A stretch of 37,823 nt of DNA from Chloroflexota bacterium (lineage in GTDB: Bacteria; Chloroflexota; Anaerolineae; JAAEKA01), in NCBI GenBank assembly GCA_029558955.1, contig JAKQCW010000314.1, forward strand, positions 1-37,823. The letters run 5' to 3'. A program made the translations under genes and the position numbers. This document shows, one piece after another, positions 19,001-29,759 of the stretch (positions are counted from its first letter, which is position 1; each line of letters begins with the position of its first letter). The notes under the pieces are model-generated. The model saw only the letters and a list, made by a program, of their open reading frames with translations. It did no database searches and was not told the origin of the DNA.

Positions 19001-19190
19001 GCGGGCACGGTCAGGAGACCGGCCCGAGCGATGTATGGATGGATGTGTGATGGAAGGGGCACGGTCAGGAGACCGGCCCGAGCGATGTATGGATGGATGT
19101 GTGATGGAAGGGGCACGGTCAGGAGACCGGCCCGAGCGATGTATGGATGTGTGATGGCAGGGGCACGGTCAGGAGACCGGCCCGAGCGGA
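19001..19190. repeat. 54-bp tandem repeat built on the dispersed palindromic core
   Basis: Units starting with GCACGGTCAGGAGACCGG begin at 19005, 19059, 19113 and 19163; the last step is 50 because one GGAT is missing. Read on the minus strand, 19001-19030 matches the core of the intergenic repeat found after the MBL gene and after efp. Each unit adds a short GGAT/TGTG-rich tail. It fills the gap between the pyrophosphokinase stop and thiB. Confidence 0.93.
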
Positions 19191-19192
19191 GC

Positions 19193-19858
19193 TTAGGGCA
19201 GCAAGCCAGGTTCGGTCGGGAGACTGGCTTGGGCGATGTGGACGGCCAGGAGCAGCCCGGCGCGCAGGGTGATCTCGGCCTGGCTGGCGACCATGCGGTT
19301 GCTGATGCTCAACGACGGCCCCAGCGGCAGCTCGGCCTCGTGCAACGGCCAGTGGACGCCGCTGACGCTGACGCCGTGGGCATCGCCGCCGAAGGGCAGC
19401 AAGGACAGGGTGTCGCCCGGCTGGCCGGCGATGGTCATCCGACCGCGCACCAGCCAGATGGTCTGATCGCCGTCGGCGATGCAGGTGGGGAGATGCGCCA
19501 GGCTGGGCAGGGCCAGCAGGGCCAGGTTGCCCAGGGTGTGGTCGATGCGGCCGCCCAGCGCGCCGGCGATGACCAGATCGCTGGCGCCGCGTGCCAAGGC
19601 CAGGCGCAGCGCCAGCTCCAGATCGGTCTCGTCCTTGGCCGTGGGCCAGACGCTGAAGGGAACGCCGCGCGCCTCAAGCTGCCGGCGCGCCTCAGCCGTG
19701 ATCGAGTCCATGTCGCCTACGACGGCATCCACCGGCCAGCCCCAGGCCAGACAGAGGTTGGCCCCGCCGTCGGCAGCCAGCACCAGATCGCCGGCCTGTG
19801 GACCTCGATGGGTCGGCGGCAGTGAATGCTGGCTGTTGGCAACGACAAATGCACGCAT
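19193..19858 (-). CDS. thiN: Thiamine pyrophosphokinase
   Basis: The protein is 221 residues from the ATG at 19858. It makes thiamine diphosphate from thiamine and ATP. The catalytic half has LVLAADGGANLCLAWGWPVDAVVGDMDS and TAKDETDLELAL. Next come VIAGALGGRIDHTLGNLALL and the C-terminal beta-sandwich region with GDTLSLLPFGG and GVHWPL. The frame opens earlier at 19957, but that ATG sits at the riboswitch edge and before the terminator, so 19858 is the likely start. The last residues, AQASLPTEPG, are encoded by a degenerate copy of the dispersed repeat. It is first in the operon with the ThiBPQ-like importer, fitting a salvage route from imported thiamine to cofactor. Confidence 0.93.
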   Translation of the reverse strand: MRAFVVANSQHSLPPTHRGPQAGDLVLAADGGANLCLAWGWPVDAVVGDMDSITAEARRQLEARGVPFSVWPTAKDETDLELALRLALARGASDLVIAGALGGRIDHTLGNLALLALPSLAHLPTCIADGDQTIWLVRGRMTIAGQPGDTLSLLPFGGDAHGVSVSGVHWPLHEAELPLGPSLSISNRMVASQAEITLRAGLLLAVHIAQASLPTEPGLLP

Positions 19859-19899
19859 GGCGGCAACCAAGGGCGGACGGGCGAAGTCGCGCGCTGAAA

Positions 19900-19932
19900 C
19901 AAAAAGACTGCCTGCCTGGGGGTGGCAAACAG
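19900..19932 (-). terminator. Intrinsic terminator of the TPP riboswitch
   Basis: On the minus strand, CTGTTTGCC (19932-19924) pairs with GGCAGGCAG (19916-19908), including two G-U pairs, around a 7-base loop, followed by TCTTTTTG. It lies between the aptamer and the pyrophosphokinase start, where an expression platform belongs. Confidence 0.82.
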
Positions 19933-19955
19933 CCTCGTGTACTGCGCTGGAAAAC

Positions 19956-20048
19956 ATCCCTACGCCGGCATTACCCAGGTCAGGTTCGGAGGGTCGGTGG
20001 CAGATCGGCCACCCTCTCAGCCGGGCGCTTCCCGGCTCCCCTTGCGGA
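19956..20048 (-). promoter_or_regulatory. TPP riboswitch (THI element)
   Basis: Read on the minus strand, the conserved blocks appear in order: AAGGGGAGCC, a P3 stem with GGCTGAGAGGG, ACCCTCCGAACCTGACC, then TGGGTAATGCCGGCGTAGGGA. These are the known pyrimidine- and pyrophosphate-binding halves of the TPP aptamer. The usual variable helix lies between GAGAGGG and ACCCTCC. With the terminator at 19900-19932, high TPP should stop transcription before the thiN-thiBPQ operon. Confidence 0.96.
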
Positions 20049-20064
20049 GTTCAATTGTGCCGAC

Positions 20065-20093
20065 AGTGTAGCACCGGATGGTTGGCCTGTCAA
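20065..20093 (-). promoter_or_regulatory. Sigma70-type promoter for the thiamine operon
   Basis: On the minus strand, TTGACA (20093-20088), a 17-bp spacer and TACACT (20070-20065). The expected start lies just ahead of the TPP aptamer. Confidence 0.85.
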
Positions 20094-20150
20094 AAGCGTG
20101 CGCGCTTGGCCAGCAAGCCCAAACACGGGCAGAGTCGAAGCTTCAGCCAC

Positions 20151-20204
20151 GCACAGCGCGGAGTCGAGGCACAGCACGGAGTCGACGCACAGCGCGGAGT
20201 CGAG
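20151..20204. repeat. 18-bp tandem repeat, three units
   Basis: Three units of the type GCACAGCGCGGAGTCGAG at 20151, 20169 and 20187, with one or two base changes. Related scraps lie at 20128-20150 and 20225-20243. The array sits between the divergent thiamine and dinG promoters; I see no gene there. Confidence 0.85.
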
Positions 20205-20275
20205 GCTTCAGCCGGGGTCTGGGCCACGCGCGGAGTCGACGCATATTTGGAGTTGCAGTTTTGGATCGCTGGTGC

Positions 20276-20304
20276 TTGGCCGACTCCATCTCTTCAGGTA
20301 TAAT
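20276..20304 (+). promoter_or_regulatory. Sigma70-type promoter for dinG
   Basis: TTGGCC (20276-20281), a 17-bp spacer and TATAAT (20299-20304). The leader to the ATG at 20473 is about 160 bases and holds one small hairpin (GGAGCC/GGCTCC near 20385-20400). No LexA-like site is evident to me. Confidence 0.78.
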
Positions 20305-20472
20305 GCCTGCCGTGATCTCACGAACATCCGCCCGGCTTTTGCGGCGCACATACGCCGAACAGCCTCATGGAAATCTGTCGCCCTGGAGCCCCAGGCTCCC
20401 CAACGAGCAGGTATGAACACCATGCATGTTGGCCCAAAGAACACCACCCACCTTCTGGGGGAATAGACCACC

Positions 20473-23358
20473 ATGTCCCAAACCTACGTCGCCATCGACC
20501 TGGAGACCACCGGGCTCGATTCCCAGCGCGATGCCATCATCGAGATCGGCTGCGCCAAGCTGCGTGAGGGGGAGATCATCGACCAATGGTCGACGCTGGT
20601 CAACCCCCGCCGCAAGCTGGCCTTTGCCATCACGCAGTTGACCGGCATCGCCGACCGCGATCTCATCGGCCAGCCCGTCATCGGAGAGGCGCTGGACCCG
20701 CTGCGCCGCTTCGTGGGCAGCTCGCCCATCGTGGCCCACAACGCCAGCTTCGACCTGGGCTTCGTGCGCGCCGCCGGCCTCAGCTTCTCCAACCCGGTGC
20801 TGGACACCTTCGAGATCGCCAGCATCGTGCTGCCCGGCCGCTCCAGCTACAGCCTGGGCGCGTTGGCGGCTGAGTTCGGCGCGGCCCAGCCCCACGCCCA
20901 CCGCGCTCTGGACGACGCCACAGCCACAGCCTTGCTGCTGGCCGCGCTGCAAGAGCAGGCCGCGCGGCTGCCGCTGGCCACGCTGATCGAAATCAACCGC
21001 CTGGCCAGCCAGACCAACTGGAGTCTGCGCTCCTTTTTCATCGAGGCGGAGCAGGAGGCGACCCGGAGCGTCTTCCTCAAGGCCTACGAACGGAAGGCGC
21101 TGGAGGCCGGCGGGCTGGAGCCGCTGCTCAACCCGGAACTGCGCGCTTCCCTTCGATTCGAGCCTGAATTGACGCCGGTCGAGCAGCCAATCCCCATCGA
21201 CGTGGACCTGCTGGCCGCGTTTCTGGAGCCTGATGGCCCGCTGGCGCAGGCGCTGCCCGGCTATGAGCACCGCGAGCCGCAGGTGGAGATGCTGCGCGCC
21301 GTGGGCGACGCCTTCAACAACAGCGATCACCTGCTGATCGAGGCTGGCACCGGCACCGGCAAGAGCCTGGCCTATCTGCTGCCGGCCATCGCCTGGTCGA
21401 TTCAAAACCGCAGCCGGGTGGTGGTCAGCACCAACACCATCAACCTGCAAGACCAGCTCTACACCAAGGATCTGCCCGACCTGCTGGCGCTTTTTCGGCA
21501 GATGCAGGACCAGCCAGCCGAGGGCGACAGCCGTTTCCAGCAGTTCGCCCATCAGGCCAGCGGCCTGCGGGTCGCGCTGGTCAAGGGGCGCAGCAATTAC
21601 CTCTGCCTGCGGCGCCTGGATATCATGCGCAGCCGCGCCGACCTGAGCGACGATGAGCTGCGGGTGCTGTCCAGGGTGCTGGTCTGGCTGGCGCGCACCA
21701 CCACCGGCGACCGGGCTGAGATCTTCCTCTGGGGCGGGCGCGAGGAGGCGGTCTGGGCGCGGCTGGCCGCGGAGAGCGGCAGTTGCACCCCGGAGCGCTG
21801 CGAGACCGGCCAGGGGGTTCGCTGTTTCTTCTACCACAACCGCCGCCAGGCCGACAGCGCCCACCTGCTGATCGCCAACCATGCCCTGCTGCTCTCCGAC
21901 GTGGCCGCGGGCAACCGGGTGCTGCCCGAATACCGTCACCTGATCGTGGACGAGGCGCATCACCTGGAGGACGCCACCACGCGGCAACTGGGCTACGACG
22001 CCACCCAGCCGATGCTGGAGCGGATGTTGAACGACGTCTACCCTGAGGGGGGCGAGGGCCGCAGCGGCCTTCTGTACGACGTGCGCCGGCGCGTGGAGAA
22101 GGTCGGGCTGTCGCCCAGCCACAAGCAGACGCTGGATCGTCAGATTCTGCTGGCTCAGCGCGGCGTCGAGCATGTGCGCGACCTGCTGCGCCAGTTTTTC
22201 GCCGTGCTGGGCGAGTTCCTGCTGGCCGACCAGGCCACGGTGGGGCCCTATGGCCTGCGGGTGCGCCTGGACCGCAAGGTGCGCAGCCAGCCCGGCTACA
22301 CCCAGGTGGAAATCGCCTGGGACACGGTCTCCGGCCCGCTTTACGAGCTGGCACAGGCGCTGGAGAGTCTCAGCCAGGGGCTGGGCGAGCTGAACGAAAG
22401 CGGCGCGCCTGGCCTGGACGACGTGACGGCCGACATGACCAGCCTGGCCGGCCAGTTCAGCGAGGCCTACAGCCAGATGCACGCGGCCATCGGCCAGCCC
22501 GACGACAACGGCATCTACTGGGCTGAGGTCAGCGGCAACGAACGAACACTGTCGCTGCACATGGCGCCGCTGCACGTGGGGCCGCTGGTGGAGCAGCACC
22601 TGTTCATGGCCAAGGACATGGTGGTGCTGACCTCGGCCACGCTGCGCACGGCCGGCAGCTACAGCTACATTCAGGAGCGGCTGCACGCGCGCGAGGCGCA
22701 CACCCTCGCGGTCAGCAGCCCCTTCGACTATCAGGCGTCGACTCTGGTCTTCGTGCCCACCGACATCTCCGACCCCAACGGCCCCACCTTCCAGCGCCAG
22801 GTGGAGCAGGCCATCGATCTGCTGGCGCGCACGCTGGATGGCCGCACCATGGCCCTGTTCACCGCCAACCAGCAACTGCGCCAGACGGCCGAGGCCCTTG
22901 GTCCGGGGCTGGCCGCGGCCGGCATCACCCTCTTTCAGCAGGGCAGCGGCGGCAGCCGGCGCCAGTTGCTGGAGAATTTCCGCAACACCCCGCGCTCGCT
23001 CTTGTTGGGCACGCGCAGCTTCTGGGAGGGGGTAGATGTGGTGGGCGCGGCGCTGAGCGGGCTGGTGCTGGTGCGGCTCCCCTTTGCCGTGCCCAACGAT
23101 CCGGTGGTGGCCGCGCGCGCCGAGACCTTCGACGACGCCTTCTACAACTACTCGGTGCCTGACGCCATTCTGCGCTTCCGTCAGGGCTTTGGCCGGCTGA
23201 TCCGCAGTCGCCAGGATCGCGGCGTTTGCGTGATACTGGACAACCGGGTGATCACCAAGCGCTACGGCCAGCTCTTCCTGGAATCGCTGCCTGACTGCAC
23301 GATGCAGAAGGCGCCGCTGGCATCACTGGCCGGCGCGGCCAAAGGGTGGCTGGCATAG
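20473..23358 (+). CDS. dinG: DinG-type helicase fused to an N-terminal DEDDh 3'-5' exonuclease
   Basis: The protein is 961 residues. The exonuclease domain (about 1-170) has AIDLETTGLDSQRDAIIEIG, IVAHNASFDLGFV and HRALDDATATALL, the DEDDh set. The XPD/DinG-type superfamily 2 helicase (about 255-950) has Walker A EAGTGTGKS near residue 290, DEAHHLED at 493, and the late motif FGRLIRSRQDRGVCVILDNR. Four cysteines, C378, C438, C443 and C451, sit between motifs Ia and II, where DinG and XPD bind a 4Fe-4S cluster. The exonuclease fusion is the architecture of Firmicutes DinG, which usually lack the cluster. It probably acts in repair or removal of DNA or RNA-DNA structures. The gene is convergent with hsdR, with no convincing terminator in the 90-base gap. 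Confidence 0.94.
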   Translation: MSQTYVAIDLETTGLDSQRDAIIEIGCAKLREGEIIDQWSTLVNPRRKLAFAITQLTGIADRDLIGQPVIGEALDPLRRFVGSSPIVAHNASFDLGFVRAAGLSFSNPVLDTFEIASIVLPGRSSYSLGALAAEFGAAQPHAHRALDDATATALLLAALQEQAARLPLATLIEINRLASQTNWSLRSFFIEAEQEATRSVFLKAYERKALEAGGLEPLLNPELRASLRFEPELTPVEQPIPIDVDLLAAFLEPDGPLAQALPGYEHREPQVEMLRAVGDAFNNSDHLLIEAGTGTGKSLAYLLPAIAWSIQNRSRVVVSTNTINLQDQLYTKDLPDLLALFRQMQDQPAEGDSRFQQFAHQASGLRVALVKGRSNYLCLRRLDIMRSRADLSDDELRVLSRVLVWLARTTTGDRAEIFLWGGREEAVWARLAAESGSCTPERCETGQGVRCFFYHNRRQADSAHLLIANHALLLSDVAAGNRVLPEYRHLIVDEAHHLEDATTRQLGYDATQPMLERMLNDVYPEGGEGRSGLLYDVRRRVEKVGLSPSHKQTLDRQILLAQRGVEHVRDLLRQFFAVLGEFLLADQATVGPYGLRVRLDRKVRSQPGYTQVEIAWDTVSGPLYELAQALESLSQGLGELNESGAPGLDDVTADMTSLAGQFSEAYSQMHAAIGQPDDNGIYWAEVSGNERTLSLHMAPLHVGPLVEQHLFMAKDMVVLTSATLRTAGSYSYIQERLHAREAHTLAVSSPFDYQASTLVFVPTDISDPNGPTFQRQVEQAIDLLARTLDGRTMALFTANQQLRQTAEALGPGLAAAGITLFQQGSGGSRRQLLENFRNTPRSLLLGTRSFWEGVDVVGAALSGLVLVRLPFAVPNDPVVAARAETFDDAFYNYSVPDAILRFRQGFGRLIRSRQDRGVCVILDNRVITKRYGQLFLESLPDCTMQKAPLASLAGAAKGWLA

Positions 23359-23448
23359 CAGCGCGCCGGCTGTGCGGGTTGAACCGCCAGAACCTCCTCG
23401 ACCCACGTTGGGCGTTGGTGCTGGGATTACAGGGGGAAGCCCTGCGGG

Positions 23449-26588
<3,140 letters not shown>

Positions 26589-26592
<4 letters not shown>

Positions 26593-27602
26593 CGGTCTTC
26601 GTCTTCGAGAAGGTTGAGTACCAGGCGGATGATGAGGTCTTTGTGTCTCGGCTGGCTCTCGGCAATCAACAGCGTCAGGGCCACAACCGCGCTGTCGGCC
26701 AGTCGTGGCCGGGCGTTAGCGTCGAGCAGCAGATCGTTGCGCCTGAGATATTCGAGGAAGAGCAACGCGCCGATGCGTTTGTTGCCGTCGACGAAGGGAT
26801 GATCCTTGACCAGAAAGTACAGCAGATGCGCGGCTTGCTCCTGTGCGCTTGGGTAGAGCAATGTGCCATCGAAGGTTTGCTCGATAGCGCCCAGGATACC
26901 CGCCAGTGCGCGGCCGCGTTCCTGACCGAAGAGCGGACTGGCTTCGCCGCGCGCCAGAAGAGCGCTGCGCAGCGCTGCGATTGCGATGTGTGCTTCGTCG
27001 AGGCCAAGCAGGGTTCCCGGTGTCACAGGTTGAGCTGGCGTCTGCGCCAGGCGATCCTCATCGTATTCGATGAGCCAGCGCCATGACCGGGCGTAGCGCT
27101 GGATTACCTGGAGCACCGCCTGGCCCTCATCAGTAACCAGGGCGTGGGCTGAAAGCGTCTGTGCCAGCAACGCGACGGCCTGCTCCATCTCGCCCAGGCC
27201 ACGTTCGGCCAGCCGGCGTTCGTTGAGCGTGAAGCCGGCCAGGAGGTGCTCCCGCAGTGTGCGTGTGGCCCAGATGCGGAATTGCGTGCCGCGTTTGGAG
27301 TTCACGCGATAGCCGACCGAGAGAATCGCATCCAGATTGAAATACTCAATCTCTCGGATAACTTCTCGATCGCCTTCTTGTTGAACTGTTGCATATTTTG
27401 CAACAGTTGCTTCCCGCTCGAGCTCTCCTGATGTGAAGACGTTGCGCAAGTGCCTGGAGATCACGGATTTGTCGCGATCAAACAGGTCGGCGATTTGAGC
27501 CAGCGAGAGCCATACCGTATCCTGTTCGAGCCGCACCGCGACCTGAACCGCGCCGTCCGACGCCTCGTAGACGACGATTTCGCCGCCAAGCATGGTAGTC
27601 AT
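26589..27602 (-). CDS. RhuM/Fic (DOC) family protein within the type I R-M operon
   Basis: The protein is 337 residues. The N-terminal RhuM-type region (about 1-125) contains a DNA-binding-like stretch, [26 protein letters not shown], then [38 protein letters not shown]. The C-terminal Fic/DOC domain has the active-site loop [19 protein letters not shown] with His268. Fic enzymes transfer AMP or phosphate onto target proteins. The Fic motif reads DGNKR, the Doc-like variant, rather than DGNGR. GAGGAG lies six bases before the ATG. The start overlaps the stop of an hsdS tail scrap and the stop overlaps the hsdR start. The family is often found inside type I R-M operons; its job there is not established. 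Confidence 0.92.
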
Positions 27603-27668
27603 CCTGTCTCCTCTTCAGCGATCCGCTCCACATCGGCCACCCGCAGCTTGCCGGAGATGCGCTTGGGC
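27599..27668 (-). pseudogene. hsdS 3'-end remnant joined to an hsdR head
   Basis: On the minus strand this reads [20 protein letters not shown] and then stop. The intact HsdS ends LISGELRVADAERIVGRSV, so this is the tail of a different hsdS allele. Bases 27621-27668 match 28439-28485 at about 90 percent. Its stop overlaps the rhuM start as ATGA, suggesting an ancestral hsdS-rhuM-hsdR order. The joint to the hsdR fragment falls in a shared TGGGC (27664-27668). Confidence 0.85.
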
Positions 27669-27725
27669 TTCGAGCCAGACGAGGGCGGCCTCTTCGACGG
27701 TGGATTCGGTGAATGTTTGGGTCAT
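27664..27725 (-). pseudogene. hsdR 5'-end remnant (first 21 codons)
   Basis: Starts at the ATG at 27725 and encodes [20 protein letters not shown], matching the true HsdR start except for one Val/Ile change. It then runs out of frame into the hsdS tail and stops after about 36 residues. Its ATG overlaps the four-helix-bundle gene's stop exactly as hsdR overlaps rhuM. It is copy 2 of the 65-bp direct repeat (27664-27728). Confidence 0.92.
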
Positions 27726-28420
27726 CGGCCACGTTTCCTGTCTTGACGAACCCGGTAAAGACGCTCGGTGAAACCGCCTTCACGCTCGAAGGCAGCGGCT
27801 TGGGCGGCGATTTGGCGGTCTAGGAGATAGCAGGTCAGATTCAAGAGAGATAGCGCTCCGTTGGCCACAAACACGGACGATGGCACGGACACATACGGAC
27901 TGTCACTGCCCTGCGAGGACTCTGCCTCGTCCTTGTCTGTCCGTGTTCGTCCGGAGTTGTCTGCGTCGATCTGGGCCAGGCGCCGTTCCTCATTCACCCA
28001 GTCCCTGACTTCATTCACCGTCGAGCATCTCTTTGCCTTGAATCGTTTGAGCGCCGGATGATCTGGGCCCCACATCTCATGCCCCCGTTGCCGCAAAAAA
28101 TCCTCATAGTCCAATTTCAACTCCTCCAGACTGGCCCGCGCTACGTTGGTCAGCTTCAGCTCCATCTTCTTCGACGTGCCCGAGGCTTGGCTGCCCTCGG
28201 CGATGTTCTGGACGCCGCTGCGCGCGGCCTGGACCATCTGGTCATGGGTGCGGCTGCGCTTGTCGATGTAGCGATCGCAGAAGCGCACCGTCACGTCGTA
28301 GACCAACTGCGCCAACTGGAAGCTCTTCAGGTTGCGGTAGCCGCCATGTTTGGGGATCAGCGGCTCCGGCGGCGGCCCTGGAGGGGGAGTCGGCGGCTTG
28401 CCGCGGTTCTGTTCAGCCAT
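27722..28420 (-). CDS. Four-helix-bundle protein (23S rRNA IVS-protein/Avd-like) inside the type I R-M operon
   Basis: The protein is 232 residues. After a Pro-rich start, residues 25-110 match the four-helix-bundle family: GGYRNLKSFQLAQLVYDVTVRFCDRYI, RTHDQMVQAARSGVQNIAEG and ASLEELKLDYEDFL. A second region (about 115-232) looks like the known four-helix-bundle suffix domain. It is interrupted near residues 155-185 by a hydrophilic insert encoded by a palindrome (27874-27953). GGAGGAG lies six bases before the ATG, inside the end of hsdS, and the ATG overlaps the hsdS stop by one base. Its stop overlaps the hsdR remnant. Relatives are small basic proteins of uncertain role, some encoded in rRNA intervening sequences or accessory to diversity-generating retroelements. 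Confidence 0.85.
   Translation of the reverse strand: MAEQNRGKPPTPPPGPPPEPLIPKHGGYRNLKSFQLAQLVYDVTVRFCDRYIDKRSRTHDQMVQAARSGVQNIAEGSQASGTSKKMELKLTNVARASLEELKLDYEDFLRQRGHEMWGPDHPALKRFKAKRCSTVNEVRDWVNEERRLAQIDADNSGRTRTDKDEAESSQGSDSPYVSVPSSVFVANGALSLLNLTCYLLDRQIAAQAAAFEREGGFTERLYRVRQDRKRGR
27874..27953. repeat. In-frame palindromic insertion within the four-helix-bundle gene
   Basis: CGGACGA (27874) and ACGGACA (27885) are mirrored by TGTCCGT (27938) and TCGTCCG (27947), forming a nested inverted repeat with a small inner hairpin. It encodes a polar Asp/Ser/Thr-rich loop and keeps the frame, resembling selfish palindromic elements that invade genes. Confidence 0.7.
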
Positions 28421-29706
28421 CAGACACTCCTCCCCACAATCCGCTCTGCATCGGCCACCCGCAGCTCGCCGGAGATGAGCCTGGGCAGCAGCGTGTCGCG
28501 GAGAGAAGTGAGCGAATGAATTTCTGCAATGGCCGAGTCCATTCGAAGAAACGTGCCCTTGGTAAGCGCATGGAAACAATCGAGGATCCCTTCAGATGGT
28601 ACCAACGCAGATTGTGCCTTCAGGTCAGTCTGTGTCAGAAGCGGTTGAGTTGATCCCCTGTTCAGTGAGGAGAAGTTCAGCGTTCTTAACCAAAAGAACA
28701 GGTATTCGAATGACTCCTTCCGAGATGCACGAATTATCAGCGTGTTATCGGAAGGCCAGCATGGTTCGGTGATTCGAAACACTGATCCAAGAGTGCCAAC
28801 CCGCCCTGTTAACAGAATTGGGTAGTCAATGAGCGACTTAGGTACAAAAGCCATCGGGCCATTCCCGCCCCACAGTGGAATACGTGCGATTTCTGAAGGC
28901 TGTTGATATCGGGCGTTAGGTCTTTTGCCACTAGACACTTCAGCAAGATCAGCGATTGTTTCAACCTCCCACCCCCTCGGCGCCAACCCCAACTCCGTCT
29001 CCACCAGCTCATCAGGAAACAGCGCGGCGATCTGGGGGGCGAGGCCGGCCGGTTGCTCGCCGTGCATCCCTTCGACTCCTCCCAGGGCAAGCTTGGCGCG
29101 CACCGGGTCGAAGTCCACGAACCAGCTCTTGAAGAGGGCCCGCGCCATGCCCTCCAGCGTCTCGTTCATGCGCCGGTTGAGCTCGATCTTGTCGTCCAGC
29201 GTGCCGAGGATGTGGGCGATGGCGCGTTGTTGGGATAGAGGAGGAACGGGAATTGTGGCGAGCTTGATATCAGCCGCTCTAATTGCTGGTACGGCCGATG
29301 AACTGCTTGTTGAGCTAATGAATGCTGTTGCTGCCGAGCCTCTAAGGGCGTAGTAGAAAAATGCAGGGAAGACCCGTTCTGGATCTGGAGATAGGCGGAT
29401 CAGGTTTGGTGAAATCTGTGCTCCTACGTGTGCTGATCCTACTTTCGCAAAGGTACCGATACTTCCCCGTACAGACATCACAACATCAAACAGCTCTAGT
29501 TGCGTCTTCGGAAAACGATGCGAATACTCTTCTGAAACAAACCAGTAATCGGACCAATCCGTGGAAATCCGACCGCTCGGGAGAAGATGTTCGCCACGAA
29601 CAACAGGCACACCATCATGGTATCTTTCCATCCCATAGAAGGATGGATAGCGATAGATTTCCCTGCAAACTTCTCCAAGGAGTGCGGCCGTCCACTCACC
29701 AGCCAT
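28420..29706 (-). CDS. hsdS: Type I restriction enzyme specificity subunit S
   Basis: The protein is 428 residues with two target-recognition domains, about 1-155 and 230-375. A conserved helical spacer, SQQRAIAHILGTLDDKIELNRRMNETLEGMARALFKSWFVDFDP, lies between them near 160-205. A second helical region at the C terminus ends LLPRLISGELRVADAERI. HsdS reads the bipartite DNA site for both methylation and cutting. The DNA encoding both recognition domains is visibly poorer in GC than the rest of the operon, as expected for swapped specificity modules. AAGGAG lies seven bases before the ATG and is part of an hsdM-tail remnant. The stop overlaps the four-helix-bundle start. Confidence 0.96.
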   Translation of the reverse strand: MAGEWTAALLGEVCREIYRYPSFYGMERYHDGVPVVRGEHLLPSGRISTDWSDYWFVSEEYSHRFPKTQLELFDVVMSVRGSIGTFAKVGSAHVGAQISPNLIRLSPDPERVFPAFFYYALRGSAATAFISSTSSSSAVPAIRAADIKLATIPVPPLSQQRAIAHILGTLDDKIELNRRMNETLEGMARALFKSWFVDFDPVRAKLALGGVEGMHGEQPAGLAPQIAALFPDELVETELGLAPRGWEVETIADLAEVSSGKRPNARYQQPSEIARIPLWGGNGPMAFVPKSLIDYPILLTGRVGTLGSVFRITEPCWPSDNTLIIRASRKESFEYLFFWLRTLNFSSLNRGSTQPLLTQTDLKAQSALVPSEGILDCFHALTKGTFLRMDSAIAEIHSLTSLRDTLLPRLISGELRVADAERIVGRSV

Positions 29707-29734
29707 AGCCGATCTCCTTCAGGTTGGTATTACC
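29696..29734 (-). pseudogene. hsdM 3'-tail remnant overlapping the hsdS start
   Basis: On the minus strand this reads GNTNLKEIGYGW and then stop, overlapping the hsdS ATG. It matches the HsdM C terminus ([10 protein letters not shown]) and still more closely the second remnant before fic. Bases 29702-29725 equal 30923-30946 except for one base. The stretch also supplies the hsdS ribosome binding site. Confidence 0.82.
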
Positions 29735-29759
29735 ACGCGCACGAGAGTCTCGCAGCACA

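Noticed and set aside
19031..19825. Plus-strand frame with a repeated MYGWMCDGRGTVRRPAR peptide
   Set aside because: It translates the 54-bp repeat and the antisense of the pyrophosphokinase gene; the unit is explained as an intergenic DNA repeat.
19859..19957. N-terminal extension of thiamine pyrophosphokinase from the ATG at 19957
   Set aside because: That ATG lies in the 3' edge of the TPP aptamer and translation would cross the terminator hairpin; similarity begins at MRAFVVANSQ (19858).
20365..22875. 836-codon minus-strand open frame opposite dinG
   Set aside because: Antisense artefact of GC-rich codon use; no domain recognised, and the sense strand encodes an intact DinG.
23359..23448. 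Terminator between dinG and hsdR
   Set aside because: Only weak 4-5 bp stems without T-runs are visible, so I do not annotate one.
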